A stretch of DNA of 64,000 bases from CAYVLA01 sp964549615 [NCBI: uncultured Thermococci archaeon] (GCA_964549615.1 CAZJVP010000018.1:1-64000); one strand, 5' to 3'. Positions 43,830 through 53,178 are shown, counted from the stretch's first letter. The notes: a model not told the origin generated them from the letters alone. Translations and numbers: made by a program.

Positions 43830-45200
43830 CTACTTTCCTCCCCTCCTAACGATGATGCGTTCGGCCTGTATTCGGGCGTTCTCGAGGATTATCCTGATCC
43901 CGGATCCCGCCGGCCAGCCGACGGCTTCCGCGGGCAGCTCCATCCTAGGAGCCACCAGCGCCTCCTCAGCCGCTTCCTTCCCCTCCTTCCATCGACCAAC
44001 CACAGGATGGCCACGCTGTCTGAGCGCTTCCTTGAGGCCCTCGATGTTGGCAACTTCTCTCTCCGTCGGGATCTTGTCTCTGAGATCTTCGGGGATCGCT
44101 TCTAGGACTGCCTCCTTGGTCCGGCTGGGAAGCCAGACGATCCGATTCCATCCCCCATCAGCTTGCAGGAACTTGGGTGAGCGCATGTACTCTATCGCCA
44201 TGCCCAGAAAGCCGTGGCTCTGTTTCCCCCCTCCAACCTGCGTCGCCATGGCCGAGAAGGTAAGGCCATTGACGGCCTCTCCCTGGAAATCCCTGGGCAC
44301 TATCCCTATCCCGTCAACCTCGGGGATGTAGAAGGCGATGGACTCGAAGCACCCGCAACTTGTGTGTGGATAGTCGAAGATGCTGTGCATATAGACCCTT
44401 TCCACCTCGCCCAAGGATCTCTCCTTGGTCACCGCGTTTATGCCCGAGTACTCTCCCGTCAGATCGTTGAGAAGCTCGCCTTTCGGAATCCGAAAGTTTG
44501 GCCCCTTGGGGTCAACCCTTGATGCAGCTCGAGCATCAAACCAGGTTATCGCGCCGCACAGAGCGATCCTGGTTGGCGTAATTGTGCAGACGTGAGTGGG
44601 GGCGAAGCTTTGACAAAGGACGCACCCGTAGAACTCATCAACGTCCTCGTCCCTCAGCGCCCGGGCCCTGGCATCCCGCGCCTTGTAGATCTCCATGGCC
44701 CTCTTCTGGAACTCCACGATCTCTTTGTCTTCGGTGAAGAAGGTAAATGAGATCTTCTCCGCTATCGGAAGCTCGGCCTTGAACAGCTTGATCAGGGCCA
44801 TGCCCAGGTATCTCAGGCTGTTGAACCCCTTCGCATACGCTTTCTTGCTGAGGCGACACCAGATGTCGTACCTTTGGTTCAGATGCATGAATCCCTCAAT
44901 GTAGTTGCAGAACTCGTGGATCCGCCTTTCCAGCACCGCTTCCAGATCCTTCTCGATCTGCTCGCCGGCAACCTCCATGAGAATCCCAAAGTTGTAGTGC
45001 CCTCCCTCCTCCATCTGCGAGAGGTCGGGCCCGATGATGGTCACCTTTCCGTCCTCGACCTCCGAGAGCTCCTTGGCTTGGGTGAGCTCGGCCTTGTACT
45101 TGACCTTCGGCCCACCGAGCTCGACGTACATGTCGGGGGTCCGAATTCGCTCTCCCTCGTAGATCATGCCCATCTCAAAGGGTAGCTCTGAAGACTCCAT
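43830..45200 (-). CDS. cdhC: Acetyl-CoA synthase beta subunit
   Basis: The 456-residue protein has A-cluster ligands in CVLCQSFAPTHVC (C193, C196, C205), C215 and SCGC (C282, C284). This short archaeal form lacks the N-terminal domain of bacterial AcsB. It joins CO, methyl and CoA. It overlaps cdhB by one base. Confidence 0.97.
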   Translation of the reverse strand: MESSELPFEMGMIYEGERIRTPDMYVELGGPKVKYKAELTQAKELSEVEDGKVTIIGPDLSQMEEGGHYNFGILMEVAGEQIEKDLEAVLERRIHEFCNYIEGFMHLNQRYDIWCRLSKKAYAKGFNSLRYLGMALIKLFKAELPIAEKISFTFFTEDKEIVEFQKRAMEIYKARDARARALRDEDVDEFYGCVLCQSFAPTHVCTITPTRIALCGAITWFDARAASRVDPKGPNFRIPKGELLNDLTGEYSGINAVTKERSLGEVERVYMHSIFDYPHTSCGCFESIAFYIPEVDGIGIVPRDFQGEAVNGLTFSAMATQVGGGKQSHGFLGMAIEYMRSPKFLQADGGWNRIVWLPSRTKEAVLEAIPEDLRDKIPTEREVANIEGLKEALRQRGHPVVGRWKEGKEAAEEALVAPRMELPAEAVGWPAGSGIRIILENARIQAERIIVRRGGK

Positions 45201-45724
45201 TACTCCTCACCCCTAAGAAGGCCGGCAAGCCTCTGCATCTGCGCATGCCACGTAGCCGGGACCAGGTTCGAGAAGGAATACCTCGCGTTAGGCTGGTAGT
45301 GTCTTCCAAGGCTAACGGTTCCTACCCCGCGCCCAAAGTGCTTCATCAATGAGAACATCTGCGACGCGTAGTAGTAATCCATGCCTAGAAAGATGACCAG
45401 ATCGTAGGCGCCTTTTCCATCGAACCCCTGCCAGTCGGGGTCCCTTAACCTGTCCATTACCTCCAGCACATTCATGTACACGTCCGGCTTCACCCCACTG
45501 GCGACCGCCATCAGCGGCCTGGTTCTCGGTGAGGCGACGAGGCTTGAACTCGGTATTGCCCTGACGACGGATAGCATCGCCCCGTCATCTGAGATCTCCG
45601 GCCCCAAGACGGTTAGGATGCGCCTCGCCCTGGATATGATCTTGCTCATCCTGTCCGCGTCAGCCACCACGGCCCTTACGTGCCCGGGATCATTTCCAAG
45701 AAACCAAGGCGTCGACTCCGACAT
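45200..45724 (-). CDS. cdhB: CODH epsilon subunit
   Basis: The 174-residue protein has the flavodoxin-like fold of the epsilon subunit, with RILTVLGPEISDD and DLVIFLGMDYYYASQMFS. It binds CdhA and is absent from bacterial CODHs, so it confirms the archaeal type. It follows cdhA after 3 bases. Confidence 0.95.
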   Translation of the reverse strand: MSESTPWFLGNDPGHVRAVVADADRMSKIISRARRILTVLGPEISDDGAMLSVVRAIPSSSLVASPRTRPLMAVASGVKPDVYMNVLEVMDRLRDPDWQGFDGKGAYDLVIFLGMDYYYASQMFSLMKHFGRGVGTVSLGRHYQPNARYSFSNLVPATWHAQMQRLAGLLRGEE

Positions 45725-45727
45725 GGA

Positions 45728-48055
45728 TCATCTGCCTCTCACTAATCTTTCAAGCAAAGTGGGATCGGGGATCTTCCTGGGTTCCCAGTTTCTATCCTTC
45801 AACAGTTGAAGTATCTCAGTCTTCATCGTTATTGGGATGTCGGCCTGGGTTCTGACGAAAAGGTGCAGGTCCTCTGGCATCGATCCGAGGTACTTCCTGT
45901 GCAGGTCGACGTAATGGGTCAGCTTGATCTGCCGCCCTTTGCTTGTGTCGTTGGGCCTGATGCACAGCTTGGCCGCTGCAACTATGGCGTCCTCCTTCGA
46001 ATCCGCCACGTACAGGAGGTGAAGCGGCGCGGGCTCGGTTTGAATTCTCGACCCATCGCGGGCATCATAGACCCACCAGTCCTCGTTCTTGTCCTGTCTA
46101 CCGACGTACGTCCTCCGGTACTTCGAAGCCTGGCTGCTGACAATGGCCGGGATGCCCAGCCGGTTGAACCCGGTCGCTATGGATGCCGCCTTCTGGGACA
46201 TCGCCCCCCAAGCTATGCCGACGGCGCCTACCCTGTTGAGGACGTAGTCGGCTATCTCCTCGAAATTGCCCCTCAGACGCCTCCCTGCGAATATGCTGGC
46301 GACCTTTATCGCGGCTCCCGAGATGTGGGCATTCGCGACGCACGATCCCACGTTGCACAGGCAGCCTCCGTCGAAGTCCCCTGGGTATCTTTCGTAAAGG
46401 CTCTTGCCTTCCTCATCCGCGTATGTCGCAAGATCCATCGCCGAGCAGCCGGACGCGGTCACGATGTATCTGCGATCAAGAAAGATCCTTGCCATCTCGC
46501 CTATCTCCTTGTATCCCCCTGGATAGTTCGGACAGCCGACGAAAGCGACCACCCCCGGGATCTCCCCCAGGACTATTGGCGCTCCGACCTTTCTGATCTC
46601 AACGTCCTGGATGGGTCCCCTGCCAGCCCGGAGTTTGAACTTCTCCTTGCTGATCCTGCCGGATGCACCCTCATTTATCATGTTGATTATGGGCATGTGT
46701 TGAGGGCAGGCCGATTCGCAGCGGGCACAGCCCGTGCAGCGCTCGTAGAACTCCTCGAAGAGGGAGAAATCCCCTTCGGCCGCCCTTGCCATCGCCTTCG
46801 GGATGTCCAAGTTGCTTTGACACTCCCTAACGCACGCCTCGCACTCGGTGCACCTAACGGCCATGGAGGAGAGGCGCTCCGCGTCGAGCTTCTTCCCATG
46901 TCCTTTCTTGTGCAGCTCAATTGCAGTCCTTACGGCCACCTCGCCGGCCTTTGCCTCATCTGTAATGAGCGCGCCGGGGGCCTTGTCCTGAACAAGGTCC
47001 CGCACTATCTCGTCCGCAGGATCATTCGTCCTATCCTGAAGTCCGTAGCAGATCTTGGCCGTGGTTGCGATCACCGGGGTTTTAAGTTTCTTGGCCTCCT
47101 CAAGAACATCGGCTCTCACGCATTGCTCATCGACGATTATGACATCGGCTATCCCCATTCGGATGAACCTTAGTTGCTTGGAGAGCGGGCCGATCACCTT
47201 GGTGGCCTTGCTGTACCTTGAGAGATCCAGGGCAGTGCAGCAGATGCCCGCAACCTCCACATCCTCCTGCAGCCCATTCCTCTCAAGGTACTCTATGACC
47301 TCTGCACCGGGCAGGACGCTATGACCTATGGCTAGGATCACGGGCTTTGCCGGGTCGATGCAGCCCAGCCCTATGTCCACGAGGGGCGCATCGGCGTCCC
47401 CTTTGGGATAGGGAAGCGCCACGACCTGGGCGAGGTCGGCAATTTCCATGAACATGTGGTCAATCATACTTATGTGAAGGGATTTGGACTCGAAGTCCAT
47501 GTAGCTTCCCTCCTGCCCGGTGTGCGTGGCCGATAGGAGATCCATCAGCTGGCGCTCCCCGTATTCCAAAGGGGGCAGTAGGTCGGCCAGGGTGGTGGGC
47601 TTGCTGCCATGTATCAGACGCACGAGCGGCGCCTCGACCTGGATCTTGTCGCCAAGGTTGATAGGGTGGCCGGGGCCGTATTTCTCCACGAGCCTCTCCA
47701 CCAACTCCCTGGCGTGAGCGCCGTGGGCAGACGCACCGATGCAGCATGCGAGAAGTATGATCCTTCCCTGCTGGCTTTCTATGTCAAGGCCGCAGGCACC
47801 CTTCTTGCCGTTGGAGAGATCGCATTTCCCGTAGGTGCAGAGGCAGCACATGTCGCAGAATGGGGCATACATGGGCCTGTACCGCGACAGCAGCTTCCGG
47901 TCCCATTCCCTCAGATCCAAAGGACCCGGAGCCGGCGTCGGGCCGCAGACCTCTTCCCATTCTTCGACCAGGACCTTTCCGACCTTTATCTCCAGCCCTC
48001 TGATCCTTCCAAAAGAGGTGACTACCTCATCGGCCTTAATTCTCGCTGCGCTCAT
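45728..48055 (-). CDS. cdhA: Carbon monoxide dehydrogenase alpha subunit
   Basis: The 775-residue protein has an N-terminal Cys-rich segment for the B and D clusters (C67, C70, C71, C73, C78, C88) and two inserted ferredoxin sites (CTECEACVREC and CTGCARCESAC) found only in archaeal CdhA. C-cluster regions follow (AIGHSVLPG, GICCTALDL, SGCSAMD, VGSCVANAH). It interconverts CO and CO2. The ATG start overlaps the upstream FrhB-like stop in ATGA. Confidence 0.97.
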   Translation of the reverse strand: MSAARIKADEVVTSFGRIRGLEIKVGKVLVEEWEEVCGPTPAPGPLDLREWDRKLLSRYRPMYAPFCDMCCLCTYGKCDLSNGKKGACGLDIESQQGRIILLACCIGASAHGAHARELVERLVEKYGPGHPINLGDKIQVEAPLVRLIHGSKPTTLADLLPPLEYGERQLMDLLSATHTGQEGSYMDFESKSLHISMIDHMFMEIADLAQVVALPYPKGDADAPLVDIGLGCIDPAKPVILAIGHSVLPGAEVIEYLERNGLQEDVEVAGICCTALDLSRYSKATKVIGPLSKQLRFIRMGIADVIIVDEQCVRADVLEEAKKLKTPVIATTAKICYGLQDRTNDPADEIVRDLVQDKAPGALITDEAKAGEVAVRTAIELHKKGHGKKLDAERLSSMAVRCTECEACVRECQSNLDIPKAMARAAEGDFSLFEEFYERCTGCARCESACPQHMPIINMINEGASGRISKEKFKLRAGRGPIQDVEIRKVGAPIVLGEIPGVVAFVGCPNYPGGYKEIGEMARIFLDRRYIVTASGCSAMDLATYADEEGKSLYERYPGDFDGGCLCNVGSCVANAHISGAAIKVASIFAGRRLRGNFEEIADYVLNRVGAVGIAWGAMSQKAASIATGFNRLGIPAIVSSQASKYRRTYVGRQDKNEDWWVYDARDGSRIQTEPAPLHLLYVADSKEDAIVAAAKLCIRPNDTSKGRQIKLTHYVDLHRKYLGSMPEDLHLFVRTQADIPITMKTEILQLLKDRNWEPRKIPDPTLLERLVRGR

Positions 48056-49188
48056 CCCTCCCCACCTTCCTCCTCAACGGGCACCTCTGCAGACCTGAAC
48101 GGCAAGGCCGACTCCTTTCTCATCAGATCGAAAAGCTTCAGATTGCCCCTGTACCGTTTGGACCTAGACATCCTCCTGAGCGTTTTCGGCTTCGTCGGCC
48201 TTGCCGTCTCCAAGATTCCATCCTTGACGAGCGCATTCAAGATCTCCTCGCCCCTTTGTGTTCTGGCAATCACCGTGCACCAACCATCTGCAGCGCCGAC
48301 GGCCCCAACCGACACGTCCGCAAACTCGGCGGTGAAGTCGCGGCAAGCAAGGCATCCAGGGTTGATCACCGATTTCATCTCGGGAAGCGGGATCTCCACG
48401 AATTGGCTTCCCGCTTGCACTTTGAAGTTGCCTTTTATGTTGAGCTTCGTGATCGTCTTCGGGTCCACCCCCCTTTCCGGCAGGAAGGTGGTCACCATCT
48501 TCTCGCAGAAGTTCTCGCTGCAAAAGATCCCAACGAGGAGCGCCACCCTCTGGGTGAGGCTCTTGAGTCCACCGAACTCCAACTTCCTGAAGGCTGCTAG
48601 GTGGCACGGCAGGCCAACGAGGGCCACGCTCTCCAGCTTCTCCTGCCGGGCCCACCTCAAGGCCACTAGGTTAGGCGACAGGTTGTATTTCGATTTCGAT
48701 GCCTGCCTTGCCTCCTCCCAGCTCCTTGCCAGGAACGGCGACCCAATAAAGCTCTCATCGGCCTTGCAGACGATCGCCCCATCTATCCTTTTCTTCTCGA
48801 AGGCGTACTTGAGGATGGCCGAAACAACCCCCCCGTCCTGAGCCCGGCCTACAACCTCCGGATCGACCGCCCTTGCAGCAATAATCTGGACATGGTACCC
48901 GAGCTCGTCCTTCTCGCCCCTGAAGAGCCTGCTCTCGATCTCCTCGGTGTACATGAAACTCCTGGGACAATGAATGGCGCAAAGCCCGCAGGTTATGCAT
49001 TTCGCGCTGCCCTTCATCACCGGGAGCCCGTCGCGGCCAAACTCGATGACGTTTCGCGGGCAGACGGCCGAGCAAGCACCGCAACCGGAGCACAGGTCTC
49101 TCAGGACCACCTCATTCACCAGTCCCTGGAAGCCCTGCTCCCTCATCCTCAACGTGAAACTCTCGATTGCCTGCTCATCCGTTTCCAA
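48052..49188 (-). CDS. FrhB/FdhB-like F420-type flavoprotein with two [4Fe-4S] sites
   Basis: From TTG 49188 the protein is 378 residues. An N-terminal ferredoxin has C33, C36, C39, C43 and C64, C67, C70, C74. The rest is the coenzyme F420 hydrogenase/dehydrogenase beta domain (AQDGGVVSAIL, then LVGLPCHLAAFRKLE and GIFCSENFC). These proteins carry FAD and exchange electrons between F420H2 and iron-sulfur partners. It lies between a cooC and cdhA, so it may couple CODH/ferredoxin to F420. The TTG has AAGGTGG upstream; the longer frame to 49263 lies inside cooC. Confidence 0.88.
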   Translation of the reverse strand: METDEQAIESFTLRMREQGFQGLVNEVVLRDLCSGCGACSAVCPRNVIEFGRDGLPVMKGSAKCITCGLCAIHCPRSFMYTEEIESRLFRGEKDELGYHVQIIAARAVDPEVVGRAQDGGVVSAILKYAFEKKRIDGAIVCKADESFIGSPFLARSWEEARQASKSKYNLSPNLVALRWARQEKLESVALVGLPCHLAAFRKLEFGGLKSLTQRVALLVGIFCSENFCEKMVTTFLPERGVDPKTITKLNIKGNFKVQAGSQFVEIPLPEMKSVINPGCLACRDFTAEFADVSVGAVGAADGWCTVIARTQRGEEILNALVKDGILETARPTKPKTLRRMSRSKRYRGNLKLFDLMRKESALPFRSAEVPVEEEGGEG

Positions 49189-49969
49189 TGGAATCCACCT
49201 TCCCGACCAGCTTCTCGGCAAGCCCCTCGATGGCTGATACTGCCTTGCTCTCGGGGTGAGCATCGATCAGGGCCTTCCCCTTCATCTGGGCGTCGATCAC
49301 GCATTCATCGTGGGGAACAATCTGAAGTATCTCAAATCCGCTGAGGGAATCCACTACGAATCTTTGCTCGGCTCCGTTCCTCACCTTGTTCGCAACAATG
49401 GCCTGCCTCAAGCCGAGCTGATCCGCAAGGGCACCGATTCGTTTGGCCGTCATTATCCCCGGAACCGTTGGTTCAACGATTATAAGGAGGAGGTCAGCGT
49501 ACCTCGCGGTCCCCCTGCCCAAGTGTTCAATCCCCGCCTCCATGTCGACCACGACATGGTGTTCGTCGGCCAGCACCCTTCTCAGGAAGGCCTTGAGGAA
49601 AGCGTTGGCCGGACATGTGCACCCGCTCCCGGCGGACCTGATGGTTCCGAGCAGCACGAATCGCACTCCGTCAGGTCCCTCTATCGCCAGCTTCTGCGGG
49701 AGATCCGAGACCTTTGGGTTAGCCTTGAAGACTGCGCCTATGGAGTAGGGTTCGGCCCCCGTCCTTTCCCGGATCAACTCTTTCATATCAGACAGGGGCA
49801 GTAGGTCCGAGACCTGCTCGTCTGGGATCCCAAGGCTGGAATGGAGGTTGTAGTTGGCATCCGCGTCTATCGCAAGGACCTTCAGTCCTCGTCTGGCCAG
49901 CTGCCTCGTAAGGGTTCCAGCGATGACGGTTTTTCCGGTTCCTCCCTTGCCGCTGACGCACACCTTCAC
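49175..49969 (-). CDS. cooC: CooC-like ATPase, second copy
   Basis: The 264-residue protein has Walker A GKGGTGKT (8-15), DADANYNLHSSLG, a CTCPANAFLR motif and DMEAGIEHLGRGTA. It differs clearly from the copy at 43063. It heads the CODH/ACS operon. The GTG start is preceded by AGGAAAGGG. One copy may serve the C-cluster and the other the A-cluster, but this is a guess. Confidence 0.9.
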   Translation of the reverse strand: MKVCVSGKGGTGKTVIAGTLTRQLARRGLKVLAIDADANYNLHSSLGIPDEQVSDLLPLSDMKELIRERTGAEPYSIGAVFKANPKVSDLPQKLAIEGPDGVRFVLLGTIRSAGSGCTCPANAFLKAFLRRVLADEHHVVVDMEAGIEHLGRGTARYADLLLIIVEPTVPGIMTAKRIGALADQLGLRQAIVANKVRNGAEQRFVVDSLSGFEILQIVPHDECVIDAQMKGKALIDAHPESKAVSAIEGLAEKLVGKVDSIGNG

Positions 49970-50007
49970 GAGATACCCTTTCCTAGGCTATTGCGCAGCC
50001 GATCGGG

Positions 50008-50017
50008 CATAAATATC
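50008..50017 (-). promoter_or_regulatory. Promoter of the CODH/ACS operon
   Basis: On the minus strand GATATTTATG lies about 40 bases before the cooC GTG, with a second CATATTTG box at 50022-50029. The leader would carry AAGGG as a ribosome site. All genes down to 39732 overlap or are tightly spaced, which supports one transcript of about 10 kb. Confidence 0.5.
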
Positions 50018-50441
50018 TCCTCCAAATATGAAAGTCTGCAACTTTCCGCGTGCGCCGTTCTTGCGGTTCCCGGCCACTCAACACCCGTCAGCCTCTCGGC
50101 TGCCCAGCCAAGGCTCGCGAAACGGGGGCACGATCCTTTTGAAATCATGAACGGGTTAATCAAGGTGGCACAGACGGCAGAACAGCCCCGGTCGTCTCTG
50201 CAATCATGCCGAGCTCGATCTCTCCGGCGCCAACGGCCGCAGCCACCTGATCAACGGGGGATGTCGTCACGGTCGTCCTCTCGGACGGCCTCGTCTGACG
50301 CGCTGCCTTGGCCGAAATCGGAGGAATCTTCGCCTGAATGCGTCAGCTCGGGAAGATGCTCCTGTGAAACCCGGAGAATTCCAGCATGTCGGTTCACCAC
50401 CTGTTTTCGACTATTTCAACAGAGACCTGGTGGATTCAGAC

Positions 50442-50459
50442 TGCACAATTGGTTGTGCA
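50442..50459. repeat. 18-base palindrome
   Basis: Seven-base arms TGCACAA/TTGTGCA flank a TTGG centre. It may be a regulator site or a hairpin. No gene start is close on the plus strand, and the CODH/ACS promoter is 430 bases away. Confidence 0.4.
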
Positions 50460-50507
50460 CTGGCCAGTCAATCTGTAAAGGACGCAGTCGCTAGGTGGAA
50501 GGAGAGG

Positions 50508-50514
50508 AAAAAAA
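50508..50514 (-). terminator. Possible T-run terminator of the glycosyltransferase gene
   Basis: Seven T in a row on the minus strand, 136 bases after the stop at 50650. Archaeal termination needs only T-runs. The distance makes the assignment weak. Confidence 0.3.
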
Positions 50515-50649
50515 GTAATCCACCGGCCGAGATCCCAAGCAAGACGGGCTGAGGAAGGACCCTCTCTGCCCAGGTCTTGGAGATGGCCGACAACATCGAG
50601 GTTTTGGAGGTGGAGGTGATGCGCCCAATCCAGTCCTAGGGACCTTGGC

Positions 50650-51774
50650 CTACCTCTTCGACCTGCCAAACTCCTCCAACGTCCGCTGCAGCAGCTTTTC
50701 CAGACGGAGGACGTGGTTATCCCACGTGAGGTCCTTGACGCTCCGAACGGCATTAGCGGACATCTCCGCCCGCTTGGAGTCGTCAGATAGCTCCTTGATT
50801 CCCTGCGCTAGGGAATTCGCATCTCTGGTACGCAACACGCAGTTGTGGCCGTCAACCAGGATGGTGTCGTAGCCGAAATTGGGCGCCACGATGGGGAGCC
50901 CGCACGCAAGGGCCTCGTAGCAAATCATCGTCAGATCGCGCCTGTACTCGTTGCCTATGAAGAGGAAGATGTCGCTGCTCGCGAAAGCATCCTCCACGTT
51001 GCTTAGAAAGCCGCCCACATATGTGAGGTTTGGTGCGTCCAGGTCCTCGATGAACTTCCTTTGCGGGCCGTCGCCGGCCACAAGGAAGTGGACCTCGTTT
51101 CGGAGCCTCTTGACGATCTTGACGAGTATGTCGACTCCCTTCTGGTAGCTCAGCCTGCCTGCGAAAAAGACGACAGGTTTGTCGTCAGGCAGTCCAAAAT
51201 CCACCGATGGCTTCCTTTCAGGCTTGAAGCGGTCATGATCGATTCCGAAGGGTATCCTGTGGTATTTCGTCAGGCCCAACCGTTCGAGCTCTGCGGCCAC
51301 AGTCCTAGACTCAAGTAGCAGGCAATCGCACTTCATGTACATTCTCTTGGAGTAGAAATCCATGAGCGGCTTCCAGGGAGCAAAGAGCGACCGAAAAGCA
51401 GCCCCCATGCTCACCGATTCGAGGCAGTGAAGGAAGGCCACGATCGGCCTGCGGTTGTTCTTCGCCGCGAAAAGGGCGATCGAGCCGAGAGGAGCTATCG
51501 ACTGGAGGAAAACGATGTCGTAGTCTATGACCACCTTCTTGGCCTCGCCGTAGGCGGGGAAGGTGAAGTCGTAGCCATGAACTGCGATGTCGATGCTTTT
51601 CAACCTGTGGACATGGATGCCGTTGGGATCCCGGTCGGTCTGCCTCATGCCGAACATCGGGGCTAGCACGCCGACCTCATTTCCGCGAACCAGCCGCTTA
51701 GACGTTTCATCGATATACCTAACCACGCCATCGGTCTTTGGAAAGTAGGAATCCGTGGCGTAGAGGATTTTCAT
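50650..51774 (-). CDS. Glycosyltransferase family 4
   Basis: The 374-residue GT-B enzyme has the GT4 opening KILYATDSYFPKTDGVVRYI, a PFGIDHDRFKP hinge, VFFAGRLSYQKGVDILVK and a late EALACGLPIVAPNFG with the conserved catalytic glutamate. It probably transfers a sugar from an NDP-sugar to a lipid or glycan at the membrane. The acceptor is unknown, and no other glycan genes are near. Confidence 0.88.
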   Translation of the reverse strand: MKILYATDSYFPKTDGVVRYIDETSKRLVRGNEVGVLAPMFGMRQTDRDPNGIHVHRLKSIDIAVHGYDFTFPAYGEAKKVVIDYDIVFLQSIAPLGSIALFAAKNNRRPIVAFLHCLESVSMGAAFRSLFAPWKPLMDFYSKRMYMKCDCLLLESRTVAAELERLGLTKYHRIPFGIDHDRFKPERKPSVDFGLPDDKPVVFFAGRLSYQKGVDILVKIVKRLRNEVHFLVAGDGPQRKFIEDLDAPNLTYVGGFLSNVEDAFASSDIFLFIGNEYRRDLTMICYEALACGLPIVAPNFGYDTILVDGHNCVLRTRDANSLAQGIKELSDDSKRAEMSANAVRSVKDLTWDNHVLRLEKLLQRTLEEFGRSKR

Positions 51775-51803
51775 TTGGCGCCCCCGGGCCTCGATAACAA
51801 AAA

Positions 51804-51814
51804 AATCTTATTAC
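51804..51814 (+). promoter_or_regulatory. TATA-like box for tsaC
   Basis: AATCTTATTAC is about 27 bases before the GTG at 51836. No ribosome site is present, so a leaderless mRNA is likely. Confidence 0.45.
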
Positions 51815-51835
51815 CGGGCGACACAGCCAAAAACC

Positions 51836-52459
51836 GTGTACCTAAAGCTCGACCCCAACAACTGGGCTACCGTAGCGAGGCGAGCCAGATCCATCATGGT
51901 CAGGGGGGGCCTAGTCGTGTATCCGACGGATACCGTCTACGGGCTTGGGGCTGATGCTTCGAATGAGCGGGCCGTTGACGCCGTCTACCTCGCCAAGGGC
52001 CGGCCGCCGGAGAAGGCGATCTCGATTGCCGTTGCAAGCATAGAAAAGATCAGACAGCTTGCGGAACTTGATGCCGGGCTCGAAAAGGCTCTCTCGATGA
52101 TGATGCCCGGCGCCTACACCGTTCTACTCCGGGCCAAGGGCAAGATGGCACACCTCTCAAGCCGCGGGAGGATCGGGATCAGAATCCCGAAGCACGACTT
52201 CGCCCTCATGCTCTGCCGCGATTTCCCGATCACGTGCACGAGCGCTAACCTCTCGGGTCAGCCCAGCCCAAGGTCGGCCTCCGAGGTGAACGTTGCCGCG
52301 GACCTCGTCATCGATGGCGGGCCCTGTCCGTTGGGCCTGGAGTCGACCGTGATCGATCTTTCATCCGATTGCCCGAGGGTTCTGAGGAAAGGGTCCGGCG
52401 ACCTGGGGGCCGTGAGGCGGGCCCTTCTTGATTCAGGCCTTCCCGATCTAGCGGAGTAG
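51836..52459 (+). CDS. tsaC: Threonylcarbamoyl-AMP synthase, YrdC/Sua5 type
   Basis: The 207-residue YrdC-domain protein has GGLVVYPTDTVYGLGADA, AKGRPPEKAI and TSANLSGQPSP. It makes threonylcarbamoyl-AMP for the t6A tRNA modification. It lacks the Sua5 C-terminal domain. The start is GTG. Confidence 0.93.
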   Translation: MYLKLDPNNWATVARRARSIMVRGGLVVYPTDTVYGLGADASNERAVDAVYLAKGRPPEKAISIAVASIEKIRQLAELDAGLEKALSMMMPGAYTVLLRAKGKMAHLSSRGRIGIRIPKHDFALMLCRDFPITCTSANLSGQPSPRSASEVNVAADLVIDGGPCPLGLESTVIDLSSDCPRVLRKGSGDLGAVRRALLDSGLPDLAE

Positions 52460-52503
52460 CGGCTTTCCCAACTGCGTGTCGCCCCAAGACCCGTGTGGTG
52501 CGA

Positions 52504-53031
52504 TTAGCTACGGCGCCCGCCTTCCAGTCTGCGAAACGCCTGCGCAAGGCCCGCAACGAGCGAATCCGCGCCTTCACGGACCATGGGCGATAATGGCTCC
52601 CCGAATCCGCAGCTCTGGATCTGCACGCCCAGGAGGAAGGTGTCGACACGGGCCCCCTTCTGCCTTGAGACGATCCTGCAGAAGAGCGAGAGGGGCAGCC
52701 TGTGCGTGGAAACGGCGTGCCCCCAGATGTCATCCTCCTCAGCTTGGACCAATGTACCCGGATTCAGCCCCGCCTGAGCGGCATCGACGAGGATGACGTG
52801 GGACGGATCGTGGGAAACCACCTCGGACAGGTAGTTCTCCGGAACCTCCCCGCAGGGAATCACCGCTACGAAGCTGGGCATTTCCAGCGCGAGGAGACGC
52901 TGGGCGACGTAGAGTCCAACGCCATCATCGCCGCGAAGCTCGTTTCCCACCCCGCAGACCACGACCCTGGTCGCATCGGCCAGCCTTCTGGACACCGCCG
53001 CGACTAGGCCTGTCCTTTCCAGGACTCGCAC
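52504..53031 (-). CDS. hycI: Hydrogenase maturation endopeptidase
   Basis: The 175-residue protein has VVVCGVGNELRGDDGVG, VILVDAAQAGL and DTFLLGVQIQSCGFGEPLS, the nickel-binding acid residues and closing motif of the HycI branch. It trims the C-terminus of a [NiFe] hydrogenase large subunit. No hydrogenase is in this window, so its target is elsewhere in the genome. Confidence 0.88.
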   Translation of the reverse strand: MRVLERTGLVAAVSRRLADATRVVVCGVGNELRGDDGVGLYVAQRLLALEMPSFVAVIPCGEVPENYLSEVVSHDPSHVILVDAAQAGLNPGTLVQAEEDDIWGHAVSTHRLPLSLFCRIVSRQKGARVDTFLLGVQIQSCGFGEPLSPMVREGADSLVAGLAQAFRRLEGGRRS

Positions 53032-53145
53032 GAATCAAGTTCACCCAAGCTCGGAAAAATGTCTCCGGCTAGGAGTCTACCGGCTCTTTGAGTGTCTGGG
53101 GGTGGGCTCTGCGCTACCTGTCTCCCGTTGCCAGTTGGCACGAAT

Positions 53146-53154
53146 CCTATAAGT
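53146..53154 (+). promoter_or_regulatory. TATA-like box for the DUF1464 operon
   Basis: CCTATAAGT sits 29 bases before the ATG at 53179, fitting a leaderless transcript and deciding against the longer frame that opens at 53092. Confidence 0.5.
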
Positions 53155-53178
53155 ACCTCAAGATACCTGACTGTCTCG

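Larger units (their letters stand above)
49970..50649. other. Intergenic region upstream of the CODH/ACS operon
   Basis: About 680 bases without a convincing gene. The near end carries the operon promoter. A palindrome TGCACAATTGGTTGTGCA lies at 50442-50459. A run of seven A at 50508-50514 would be T7 on the minus strand, a possible terminator for the glycosyltransferase. A 62-codon plus-strand frame at 50364-50552 is unsupported. Confidence 0.5.

Noticed and set aside
45806-47173. Plus-strand frame of 455 codons
   Set aside because: It is antisense to cdhA and shows no recognisable protein features.
50364-50552. 62-codon plus-strand frame in the spacer before the CODH/ACS operon
   Set aside because: No ribosome site, no family, and the palindrome lies inside it. 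Not supported as a gene.
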